A stretch of DNA of 6,727 bases from a bacterium. Lineage in GTDB: Bacteria > Vulcanimicrobiota > Xenobia > Xenobiales > Xenobiaceae. Positions 1-5,913 of this stretch are shown here, piece after piece. The stretch covers positions 1 through 6,727 of the forward strand of contig JALHDH010000122.1 in NCBI GenBank assembly GCA_022839105.1. Reading direction: 5' to 3'. Position numbers and translations under genes: made by a program. Position 1 is the first letter of the stretch, and each line of letters starts with the position of its first letter. Under the pieces are notes generated by a model, which was not told the origin of the DNA, did not search any database, and worked only from the letters and a program-made list of their open reading frames with translations.

Positions 1-549
1 CTGTTCCGCCGGGCGCAGCCTGCCCAGCAACTCGGTCTTGCGCTTCCAGTAGACGCCGGTCTGCTCGAAGCCCAGGGCCTGCACGGTGAAGGCCGCCGAC
101 TTGTACAGCCCCTGCAGGACCGCCGCATCCTTCCCGTGCACCATGTTGTGTGCGCACAGATGGTAGACGTTGCAGGCCCCGAGGCGGATGGCGCGGCGCA
201 CGTCCTCCCGTCCGATCGGCGGCAGCAGGTTCTCGAGGTCGCCCAGCAGGGGTGTGGTGTCGTGATAGAACTGGAACAGGTCCGAGCGCTCCCAGTTTCG
301 CAGTTCCCGCCGGCCCGAGATGAAGCCGCAGGCCTTGTCACGATGGGGCAGGCTGTCCAGCAACTCGCTGTAGGCCTTCAGGTCCTCGGGAACCAGCGAA
401 TCCAGCACGACCACCACGTCGATGTCGCTGCTGTCGGTGGCCTCCCCACGCCCCTGGCTGCCCTGCAGTCCCACGAATTCCAGTCGCGAGCCGAACTGCG
501 CCTGGATCTTTTCCAGGAAGGCCTCCGTCCACGCCTTGAGATCCAACAC
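1..549 (-). CDS. Nucleotidyltransferase-domain protein, 3' end beyond the window
   Basis: The minus frame is open from 699 to the left edge, and 183 codons of it lie after the chosen start. The protein carries the classic Pol-beta/KNTase nucleotidyltransferase signature: GSQGRGEATDSSDIDVVVVL at residues 30-49, with G30-S31 and the metal-binding aspartates D42 and D44. The part after residue ~110 looks mostly helical, as in the helical domain that follows this fold in antibiotic-adenylyltransferase-like and MNT/HEPN-type proteins. The family transfers a nucleotide from an NTP to a small molecule, protein or RNA; the substrate here cannot be told. GTG at 549 is the most upstream in-frame start candidate, because no ATG, GTG or TTG lies between it and the in-frame stop at 700-702. 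An AGAGGAG sequence at 561-567 lies 11 nt before it; TTG at 546 is an alternative. The gene is transcribed away from ychJ. The family call is strong; the role is unknown. Confidence 0.85.
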   Translation of the reverse strand, partial: MLDLKAWTEAFLEKIQAQFGSRLEFVGLQGSQGRGEATDSSDIDVVVVLDSLVPEDLKAYSELLDSLPHRDKACGFISGRRELRNWERSDLFQFYHDTTPLLGDLENLLPPIGREDVRRAIRLGACNVYHLCAHNMVHGKDAAVLQGLYKSAAFTVQALGFEQTGVYWKRKTELLGRLRPAEQ

Positions 550-571
550 CGCGTCTCTGTCTCCTCTGTCG

Positions 572-584
572 TTTGGATGCCAAA
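572..584. repeat. Perfect 5-3-5 inverted repeat upstream of the nucleotidyltransferase
   Basis: TTTGG-ATG-CCAAA is a perfect inverted repeat in the divergent spacer 550-790. It sits 22 nt upstream of the GTG start at 549, just before the AGAGGAG sequence. It is one of the few A/T-rich spots in this GC-rich spacer, so it could be a small operator or part of a promoter for the minus-strand gene. It is short enough to be chance. The rest of the spacer shows no clear promoter; it holds a GC-rich stem with a GGGA loop (677-690). Confidence 0.25.
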
Positions 585-790
585 GCTCGCCTGCTTCTGG
601 CGACTCGGTGGCCCCTCCTCTCGCGAAGCGGTCGGCAGACCCCCCGAAGCCATGGCCGAGCCGAGGAAGGGGCCCAGGCCCGGGAGGGCCGGATGCCCCT
701 CACAGGCCAATGGTCGTGCCCTCCCTGTCGGCTCCCCGAGGAATCCCCCACGACCCAGGAGCCGCTCGCCCGGCCGAGAATTCTGCCGCG

Positions 791-1264
791 ATGCACGGAT
801 GCCCCTGCGGGAGCGGAGTCCCGCTCGACGGTTGCTGCGGCCGGTTCCTCGACGGCGGGGCACTCCCCGACACCGCCGAGGAACTGATGCGCTCACGCTA
901 CACCGCCTACGCCACCGGGGCGGTGGATTACCTCCTGGCGACCCAGGTGGAACAGGACCGCGAAGCGGTCGAGAGTTGGGCCCGGGAGGCCCGGTTCACG
1001 CGCCTGGAGGTCCTGGACACCGGCGCGGGCGGGTCGGGGGACGACCAGGGTGTGGTCGAGTTCGCCGCCACCTGGGAGACCCGGAGCCAGACCCACGTCC
1101 ACCGGGAGCGGTCCACCTTCGAGCGGAGGCAGGGCCGCTGGATCTATGTGGCCGGCGAGACCCCGAAGGCCGCACCCCTGCGCCGCGAGTCGCCCCGGGT
1201 CGGCCGCAACGAGCCCTGCCCCTGTGGGAGCGGTCGCAAGTTCAAGAAGTGCTGTGGTGCCTGA
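791..1264 (+). CDS. ychJ: YchJ family SEC-C domain protein (UPF0225)
   Basis: The 157-residue protein closely follows E. coli YchJ (about 152 residues) in order and length. An N-terminal SEC-C-like zinc motif comes first (CPCGSG at 4-9, CC at 15-16). It is followed by the hallmark LMRSRYTAY at about 32-40 and a central NTF2-like domain ending in the W-x-Y segment near residue 120. A C-terminal SEC-C zinc motif closes it (CPCGSGRKFKKCC at 143-155). SEC-C motifs bind Zn through three Cys and a fourth Cys or His; in SecA the motif contacts SecB and ribosomes. YchJ itself is cytosolic and its function is not established. The ATG at 791 was chosen because the family begins directly at the first CPCGSG. 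The frame stays open upstream to an ATG at 710, but that stretch is not family-like. No good Shine-Dalgarno precedes 791. The GNAT gene follows after 7 nt. Confidence 0.93.
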   Translation: MHGCPCGSGVPLDGCCGRFLDGGALPDTAEELMRSRYTAYATGAVDYLLATQVEQDREAVESWAREARFTRLEVLDTGAGGSGDDQGVVEFAATWETRSQTHVHRERSTFERRQGRWIYVAGETPKAAPLRRESPRVGRNEPCPCGSGRKFKKCCGA

Positions 1265-1271
1265 GGTGCCC

Positions 1272-1748
1272 GTGATCCGTCCGGCCATCCCCGCCGACGA
1301 GGGCTTCCTGGTCGGGCTCACCTCGCGCCTGGCCGACTTCGACCTGCCGCCCTGGCGCACCAACCGGCAGATCGCTGACGCCGACCTGGAACTGCTGCGC
1401 GAGGCGCTGCACCGACCGACCGCCGAGACCGCGATCCTGGTGGCCGAGGCGCCGCCGGGCACGCCGGTCGGATTTGTCTTGATCTCCACGAAAACCGACT
1501 ACTTCACGCGCGAGCGTCACGCGCACATCGAGGCCCTGGCCGTGAAGCGTGGCTGCGAGGGGCAGGGCCTCGGGCGCGCGCTGCTGGAAGCCGCCGAGAA
1601 CTGGGCCGCCGAGCGCGGCGACGCGCAGATCACGCTCAACGCGTATTGGCAGAATACTCGCGCCCGGGCGGTGTATGACCGGCTCGAGTGGGAACCGGAG
1701 ACCATCCACTACCGGAAGGGCCTCAACCGACCCCAGGAGCGGTCCTGA
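1272..1748 (+). CDS. GNAT family N-acetyltransferase
   Basis: The 158-residue single-domain GNAT protein would transfer the acetyl group of acetyl-CoA to an amine; its substrate is unknown. The N-terminus VIRPAIPADE is the usual first strand of the fold. Strand 4 and motif A are at 84-104 (HIEALAV, then EGQGLGRALL, the pyrophosphate-binding loop, where the usual Arg/Gln at its first position is Glu96). Motif B is at 119-140, with N128 and the common catalytic or CoA-facing Tyr at Y135 (RAVYDRLEW). The start is chosen as GTG at 1272: TGAGG (1262-1266), which overlaps the ychJ stop codon, lies 5 nt before it. GTG codons at 1254, 1257 and 1266 are alternatives and would give overlap with, or tighter spacing to, ychJ. 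Translational coupling to ychJ is likely. The D-L-P-P-W segment near residue 24 recurs in a GNAT subgroup I recall from Deinococcus- and Acidobacteria-like genomes; that recollection is not checked. Confidence 0.9.
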   Translation: MIRPAIPADEGFLVGLTSRLADFDLPPWRTNRQIADADLELLREALHRPTAETAILVAEAPPGTPVGFVLISTKTDYFTRERHAHIEALAVKRGCEGQGLGRALLEAAENWAAERGDAQITLNAYWQNTRARAVYDRLEWEPETIHYRKGLNRPQERS

Positions 1749-1898
1749 CCCCCTCCTGCCCGAGCCTGCGCCCCGCTTCTTCACGGCAAGATGTCCCGGG
1801 TGTTGCCGGTCTGGATCCGGAGGGTTGCGATTCTGTGAAAGCCCCGTCGGCAGGCGGCGCCAGGGCTCGCGGCCGCTGGGGCGAAGGGGCGGGGCGTC

Positions 1899-2492
1899 AT
1901 GTGGAACGAGCGCTACGCAACCTCCGAACACGTCTACGGAACCGAGCCCAACGCCTTCCTGGCCTCCTCGGCCCACCGGATCCCACCTCAGGGCAGGGTC
2001 CTGTGCCTGATGGAGGGCGAGGGCCGCAATGCCGTCTTCCTGGCCGGCCTGGAGTACGCGGTGACCGCCATGGATGGTTCGGAGGTCGGCCTGGCCAAGG
2101 CCCGGACCCTGGCGGAGCAGCGGGGAGTCTCCCTGCAGACGGTGCACGCCGACGCCGCCGACTTCACCATCGAGCCGGGGGCCTGGGACGGGATCGTCTC
2201 GATCTATGGTCACCTGCCCCCACCCCTTGCCGAGCGGATCCATCGGGCCACCGTGGCTGGCCTGCGGCCCGGCGGAGTCCTGATCCTGGAAGCCTACTCC
2301 AGGAACCAGTTGGGCAAAGGCACTGGCGGCCCCAAGGACCCGGCCATGCTCTATGACCTGGAGAGCCTGCGCCGCCAGTTGGCCGGGCTGGCCTTCGAAG
2401 TCGCCCGCGAAGTGGAGCGGGAGGTTCACGAAGGCCGGCATCACACCGGGCTCGGCTCGGTGATCCAGATCCTGGCCGTTCGCCAGGCCTGA
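1899..2492 (+). CDS. Class I SAM-dependent methyltransferase (TehB-like group)
   Basis: The 197-residue protein has a Rossmann-fold methyltransferase layout. The opening WNERYATSEHVYGTEPNAFL is typical of small TehB/thiopurine-like methyltransferases. The SAM-binding motif I is VLCLMEGEGRNAVFLA at 34-49. The acidic residue that binds the SAM ribose is probably D59 (VTAMDGS). Motif III is around ADAADF (84-89). The strand-4 loop is WDGIVSIYGHLPPPL at 96-110, and the post-motif LRPGGVLILEAY is at 122-133. In motif I the usual D/G is Glu39, as I recall for the LCL-x-EGEGRN subgroup. The methyl acceptor is unknown, and a tellurite-resistance role should not be assumed. The ATG at 1899 is supported by AAGGGG (1884-1889) 9 nt upstream and by the fit of the N-terminus to the family. 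The 150-nt gap after the GNAT gene has only a weak promoter-like pair (TTGCCG at 1803, TGCGAT at 1826), so co-transcription or its own promoter are both possible. It converges on the large cyclase gene. Confidence 0.92.
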   Translation: MWNERYATSEHVYGTEPNAFLASSAHRIPPQGRVLCLMEGEGRNAVFLAGLEYAVTAMDGSEVGLAKARTLAEQRGVSLQTVHADAADFTIEPGAWDGIVSIYGHLPPPLAERIHRATVAGLRPGGVLILEAYSRNQLGKGTGGPKDPAMLYDLESLRRQLAGLAFEVAREVEREVHEGRHHTGLGSVIQILAVRQA

Positions 2493-2507
2493 GGTCTCAA
2501 GCGCACT

Positions 2508-2546
2508 GCCGGCCCCCCGTCGCCAGGGCCTCGGGGCCGAACCGGC
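2508..2546. terminator. GC-rich hairpin after the methyltransferase (possible terminator)
   Basis: GGCCCC (2511-2516) pairs with GGGGCC (2533-2538) across a 16-nt loop. An outer GCC (2508-2510) can pair with GGC (2544-2546) with an internal bulge on the right side. It begins 16 nt after the methyltransferase stop, where a terminator is expected. No T-tract follows, so factor-independent termination is doubtful. Confidence 0.25.
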
Positions 2547-2579
2547 GCACTTCCCGAAGGCGCAGGCGCTTCAAGCGGA

Positions 2580-2609
2580 CTCTCCCAGGAGAGGGCCCTC
2601 TCGGGGCCC
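2580..2609. terminator. Overlapping hairpins before the cyclase stop (possible bidirectional terminator)
   Basis: Three competing foldings share these 30 bases. CTCTC (2580-2584) pairs with GAGAG (2589-2593). The perfect 14-nt palindrome GAGAGGGCCCTCTC lies at 2589-2602. GGGCCC (2593-2598) pairs with GGGCCC (2604-2609) around a TCTCG loop. They sit 12 nt past the 3' end of the minus-strand cyclase gene and in the gap between two convergent genes, so they could stop transcription from either side. The lack of a T-run on either strand argues for Rho-assisted termination or simple 3'-end protection. Confidence 0.35.
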
Positions 2610-2621
2610 GGTCGGACCCCT

Positions 2622-5555
2622 TCAGGCCTCGAGGTCGGCCCGGATCCGAGCCGCCAGGGCCAGGGCGCCGTCCCGGTCGGCCTGGGCATGAGCCTCTTCG
2701 AGGAGTCTGCGGGCCGCCTCGAGGTGCCCCTGGCTCTTGAGGATTCCGGCCCGGATCCTCTGGAGTTCCGGACCCCACCAGCGCTCCTCGAGAGCTCCGG
2801 CCTGGTCCAGGACCGCCAGGGCCTGCCCGGAGTCCCCGGCGGCTGCGTGCAGGGTGGCCAGGAGGCCGACAAAGTAGGAGACTCCCAGGCGGGTCTGGGT
2901 GGACTCCAGGATCTGCAGACCCTCCTGCACTTCGCGGACTCCTTCCGCCCCCGAGGCCCATCCTCCCAGGACTCGGGCCACTCCCAGCCAGAGCGGGAAG
3001 CCCTGCTCGGCCGAGAGAACCAGGGTTTCGGCCGAGAGCACCCGGGCCGTCTCGAGTCGGCCCAGGTTCAGGTGAAGCCAACAGGCGAAGACCCTTGAAT
3101 GGGCCACGCTGTGGGCGTGCTCCAGGTGCTCGGCCAACTCCAGCGAGCGAGCCGAGGCCTCCAGGGCCTTCTCGGGCCTGCCCTCCAGCCAGTGGGCCCA
3201 GGACAGGTAGCACAGGGCCCCGACGGCCGGGTCCGTGCCGAAGTAGGTCTGGGCCAGTTGGCGATCGCGTCCCGGTTCGTGTCGATCCAGCCCTTGCTGG
3301 AGGTGCCGGATGGCCTCGCGGAGGCGTCCTGACCAGAAGGCGGTCTGCCCCAGGGCGGTGTGGGCGACCAGGAGCCGGGTCGGATCCTCTCCGGCCAGGT
3401 CCAGGAGTCGGTTCGCCAGATCCTCGGAGGCAGCCAGGCGTCCCTGGACCAGGTGGAAGACCCAGAGCCCGGCCAGCACCGGGAATCGCGAGCTGCTCTC
3501 GCCCAGGAGCTGACAGAGCTCGCGGGCCCGCTCGTAGGCCTCTTCCACCTCGGGTGAGGCATAGCCCCGAAGCGCGATCAGGGCTGGGGCCATGGAGGTC
3601 CGCAGGCGAAGCTCCGACTCGGAACGCGAGGGCTCCTCCAGGTGGACCAGCAGACCCAGGGCCCGGTCGTAGTTGCGCAGGGCAGCCTCGTTGGCCGAGA
3701 GGGCCATGGCCAGGTCGCCGGCCCGGATCCAGGAATGCAGGGCCCTGGGGTAGTCGCGGGCCTCGGTCAGGTGGTGGGCCAGCACCTCGGGCTGCCCTGC
3801 CAGGACTTCGGGGAAGCTGCGCTCGAGAGCGGCGGCGATCCGCTCGTGATAACGCTGACGGACGCTCTTGAGCAGGGATTGGTAGGCGGCATCGTGCAGA
3901 AGGGCGCTCTGGAAGGCGTAGCGATCCTCCCTGTGGTCGAGGAGATCATTGCGGACCAGTCGGTCCAGGTGCGGGGTGACGGGCACCTCGGAGAGCTCGG
4001 CCAGAAGCTCTTCGCGGAAGCGACGCCCGATGGTGGCGCCGAGTTGGGCCACCTGCTTGGAGTCGGCCTGCTGATCCAGCCTGGCCATCAGCGAGCCCTG
4101 CAAGGAGGAGGGAATCCCCTGGATGTCCCCGGATTCCTGGGCCAGACGGACGAGCTCCCGGACATGGACGGGGACGCCGTCGGAGCGCGCCGCCAGGATC
4201 TCCAAGGAGTCCTCGTCCAGCTCCGGGGCCAGGGCGCGGACGAGCTGGCGGGTCTGGGCCCAGGACAAGGGGGCCAGCTCCACTTCGGCCACCGGCACGC
4301 CCTCCGGGAGCCGAAGAGCCAGCGTTTCGAGGATCACCAGGATCAGGATGGGCTTCCTGGCCACCCGCTCCGCCAGGTGGGCCACCAGCTCCAAGGTGGT
4401 CGGATCGGCCAGGTCGAGTTCCTCGAAGACCAGCAGCACGGGTGAACTCTCGGCCATCGCCTCCAGCTCGGCCCTCAGGGCTCCCAGGATCCGCTGGCGC
4501 AGAGCCTGGGGAGTGATCCCCGCCGGCACGGGATCCGGGGAGGGCAGGCCCAGGAGGGTGGCCAGGTAGGGCAGGCTCTCGGGAGGGCCCTGAAGAGCAG
4601 ACCGGAGGCGCTCCAGGCGGCTTTCCGGGGAGGAGCCCCGCTCCAGGCCAAGCAGGCGCTCGATCAGGTCGATCACCGGGTAGAGGGGGGTCCCCCGGTG
4701 CAGCTCCGAGCAGCAGGCTACCAGGGTTCGGGCCCCCTCGGCCAGGGCCCGGGCCCGGAGCTCGCGGGCCAGGCGGGAGCGCCCGGTCCCTGGGCGTCCC
4801 CGCAGGATTACGACCCTTCCGGTGCCGGAACGAGCCTGGTTCCACCACCAGCCCAGGGTCTCCAACTCGGCCTCCCGGCCGATCAGCGGCAAGGGGTCTC
4901 GCGCCGGAGGCCACTCGCGGGCGGCCGCTTCGAGGGCGCGGAAGACGCGGATCGGTCGGCTGATTCCCTTGAGCTCGTGCTCGCCGAGATCCTCGAAATG
5001 GAACTCGTGCTCGCAGAGTCTTCGGGTCTCTTCGCTGAGGACCACCGTATCCGGCTTCGCCAGGCCCTGCAGACGGGCGGCGATGTTGGGGGTCTGGCCC
5101 AGGGCAAGCTGCTCGCGGCGCCCCCCGTGGCCCAATTCACCCACCACGACCATCCCGGTGTGGATGCCGATCCGCACCGGGATCCCCTCCAGGGTCTCGA
5201 GGATTTCCAGTGAGGCCTGTACGGCTCGGCGGGCATCGTCTGCGTGGGCGGTCGGGAAGCCGAAGTAGACCAGCAGGCCGTCCCCCAACAACTGGGCCAG
5301 GTGTCCTCCCAGCCGTTGGATCACCGTCCCACAGGTCCGATGGTAGGTGGCCAGGAGATCTCGCAGGTCCTCGGGGTCGAGTCGCTCCGAGAGTGCGGTC
5401 GAGCCGACCAGGTCGCAGAAGAGGACCGTCAGTTGCCGGCGCTCGGCCTCCGGGGGAGAAGCGGCCGAGGAAGCCTCGGGCAGCGGGGAACCGCACTGGC
5501 CGCAGAACTTGAAGGCGGACGGGCTCTGGAAGCCGCATTTCGCGCAGGCTGCCAT
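2622..5555 (-). CDS. Zinc ribbon - class III nucleotidyl cyclase - ATPase - TPR protein
   Basis: This is a 977-residue cytosolic signalling protein; no signal peptide or membrane segment is seen. A zinc ribbon comes first (C4, C7, C18, C21). The class III cyclase homology domain spans about 40-207. It has both metal aspartates (D48 in FCDLVGST, D92 in LLGDGLLVYFG) and the transition-state pair N157/R161 (NIAARL). A P-loop ATPase domain opens at PLIGREAE (about 223-230), with Walker A GRPGTGRS (253-260) and Walker B LLVFEEL (374-380). A winged-helix-like part and a TPR-like helical array (about 595-977) follow. The architecture is common in large bacterial cyclase/ATPase/TPR proteins and loosely recalls soluble adenylyl cyclase. 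Some expected residues are changed: Q88 and L150 replace the substrate-choosing Lys and Asp, R259 replaces the Walker A Lys, and E379 is at the Walker B Asp position. Cyclase or ATPase activity is therefore uncertain. The ATG start has AAGGGAG (5562-5568) 6 nt upstream. The gene stands alone. Confidence 0.95.
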   Translation of the reverse strand: MAACAKCGFQSPSAFKFCGQCGSPLPEASSAASPPEAERRQLTVLFCDLVGSTALSERLDPEDLRDLLATYHRTCGTVIQRLGGHLAQLLGDGLLVYFGFPTAHADDARRAVQASLEILETLEGIPVRIGIHTGMVVVGELGHGGRREQLALGQTPNIAARLQGLAKPDTVVLSEETRRLCEHEFHFEDLGEHELKGISRPIRVFRALEAAAREWPPARDPLPLIGREAELETLGWWWNQARSGTGRVVILRGRPGTGRSRLARELRARALAEGARTLVACCSELHRGTPLYPVIDLIERLLGLERGSSPESRLERLRSALQGPPESLPYLATLLGLPSPDPVPAGITPQALRQRILGALRAELEAMAESSPVLLVFEELDLADPTTLELVAHLAERVARKPILILVILETLALRLPEGVPVAEVELAPLSWAQTRQLVRALAPELDEDSLEILAARSDGVPVHVRELVRLAQESGDIQGIPSSLQGSLMARLDQQADSKQVAQLGATIGRRFREELLAELSEVPVTPHLDRLVRNDLLDHREDRYAFQSALLHDAAYQSLLKSVRQRYHERIAAALERSFPEVLAGQPEVLAHHLTEARDYPRALHSWIRAGDLAMALSANEAALRNYDRALGLLVHLEEPSRSESELRLRTSMAPALIALRGYASPEVEEAYERARELCQLLGESSSRFPVLAGLWVFHLVQGRLAASEDLANRLLDLAGEDPTRLLVAHTALGQTAFWSGRLREAIRHLQQGLDRHEPGRDRQLAQTYFGTDPAVGALCYLSWAHWLEGRPEKALEASARSLELAEHLEHAHSVAHSRVFACWLHLNLGRLETARVLSAETLVLSAEQGFPLWLGVARVLGGWASGAEGVREVQEGLQILESTQTRLGVSYFVGLLATLHAAAGDSGQALAVLDQAGALEERWWGPELQRIRAGILKSQGHLEAARRLLEEAHAQADRDGALALAARIRADLEA

Positions 5556-5635
5556 CGACGACTCCCTTCAGGAGGCCTCCGCGTGGGCTCCGGGGTCGAC
5601 GGATCGGATGGAACCTGCGGGGCGCAACCGCGTCT

Positions 5636-5641
5636 ATTGTA
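5636..5641 (-). promoter_or_regulatory. -10-like hexamer for the cyclase gene
   Basis: Read on the minus strand this is TACAAT, one base from the sigma-70 -10 consensus and conspicuous in such GC-rich DNA. Transcription would start near 5629, giving a leader of about 74 nt with the Shine-Dalgarno in place. The -35 region at 16-18 nt spacing (around 5659-5665, CGATTC-like) is a poor match, so the promoter would need an activator or a non-standard sigma factor, or the match is chance. Confidence 0.4.
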
Positions 5642-5880
5642 CCCGGATTCCAACCGTCGAATCGGTCCGGCGCGGATCGAGGGGTCGGCCCGGCCGGAGG
5701 GTTTCGTCACATATCGTCCAGATTCCAGGGAATTGGTCCCGGCATGGCCAGGGCAGGACGGGGAGGGATGCCGGTGACGGGACCCACGCCGTCGCGGGGG
5801 AGGTGGCGCAAGGCACGCGGTGCGGGGACCTTCCTTCACGCGCAGGCTTCGACAAGGAGGAGCTTCCCCGCGGGTCGGGT

Positions 5881-5902
5881 ATGGAGTGGAGCCATCCTCC
5901 AT
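5881..5902 (+). repeat. Small inverted repeat in the leader of the TrmH-like gene
   Basis: ATGGAG (5881-5886) and CTCCAT (5897-5902) can pair around a 10-nt loop. The left arm contains an in-frame alternative ATG, and the repeat lies between a strong AAGGAGGAG (5854-5862) and the ATG at 5914. If formed in mRNA it would bring the two closer, but this is only an inference from position. Confidence 0.25.
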
Positions 5903-5913
5903 CCCGAGGTCCC

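Larger units (their letters stand above)
5556..5913. other. Divergent spacer between the cyclase and TrmH-like genes
   Basis: This 358-nt stretch holds no supported gene. At its left edge is the Shine-Dalgarno of the minus-strand cyclase gene (AAGGGAG on that strand, 5562-5568). A -10-like element for the same gene lies at 5636-5641. The locally A/T-richer patch around 5700-5735 (gtttcgtcacatatcgtc) is where a promoter for the plus-strand methylase might lie, but I find no matching hexamer pair. At 5854-5862 there is a strong AAGGAGGAG that is not properly spaced from any start, followed by a small inverted repeat (5881-5902). ORFs that cross the spacer lack any recognisable protein family. 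Confidence 0.6.

Noticed and set aside
136..1275. 379-aa plus-strand ORF
   Set aside because: It covers the antisense of the nucleotidyltransferase and a shifted frame of ychJ; its residues are Arg/Pro/Gly-rich and match no family, as expected for a GC-rich shadow.
1803..1831. Promoter-like TTGCCG-N17-TGCGAT before the methyltransferase
   Set aside because: Only 4 of 6 and 3 of 6 matches, a level expected by chance; not listed as a feature.
1242..2444. 400-aa minus-strand ORF antisense to the GNAT and methyltransferase genes
   Set aside because: The plus-strand genes here show full family motifs; the antisense frame is open only because of G/C third positions.
1899..2492. Naming the methyltransferase tehB
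   Set aside because: It shares the general N-terminus and Rossmann motifs with TehB-like proteins, but nothing in the sequence or neighbours points to tellurite.
3642..4445. 267-aa plus-strand ORF antisense to the cyclase gene
   Set aside because: Gly/Gln/Leu-rich antisense shadow of TPR and ATPase codons with no family signature or ribosome site.
3946..4914. 322-aa minus-strand ORF nested in the cyclase gene
   Set aside because: It is a shifted frame of the same strand with Pro/Gly/Arg-rich content and no motif; the 977-aa frame carries all recognisable domains.
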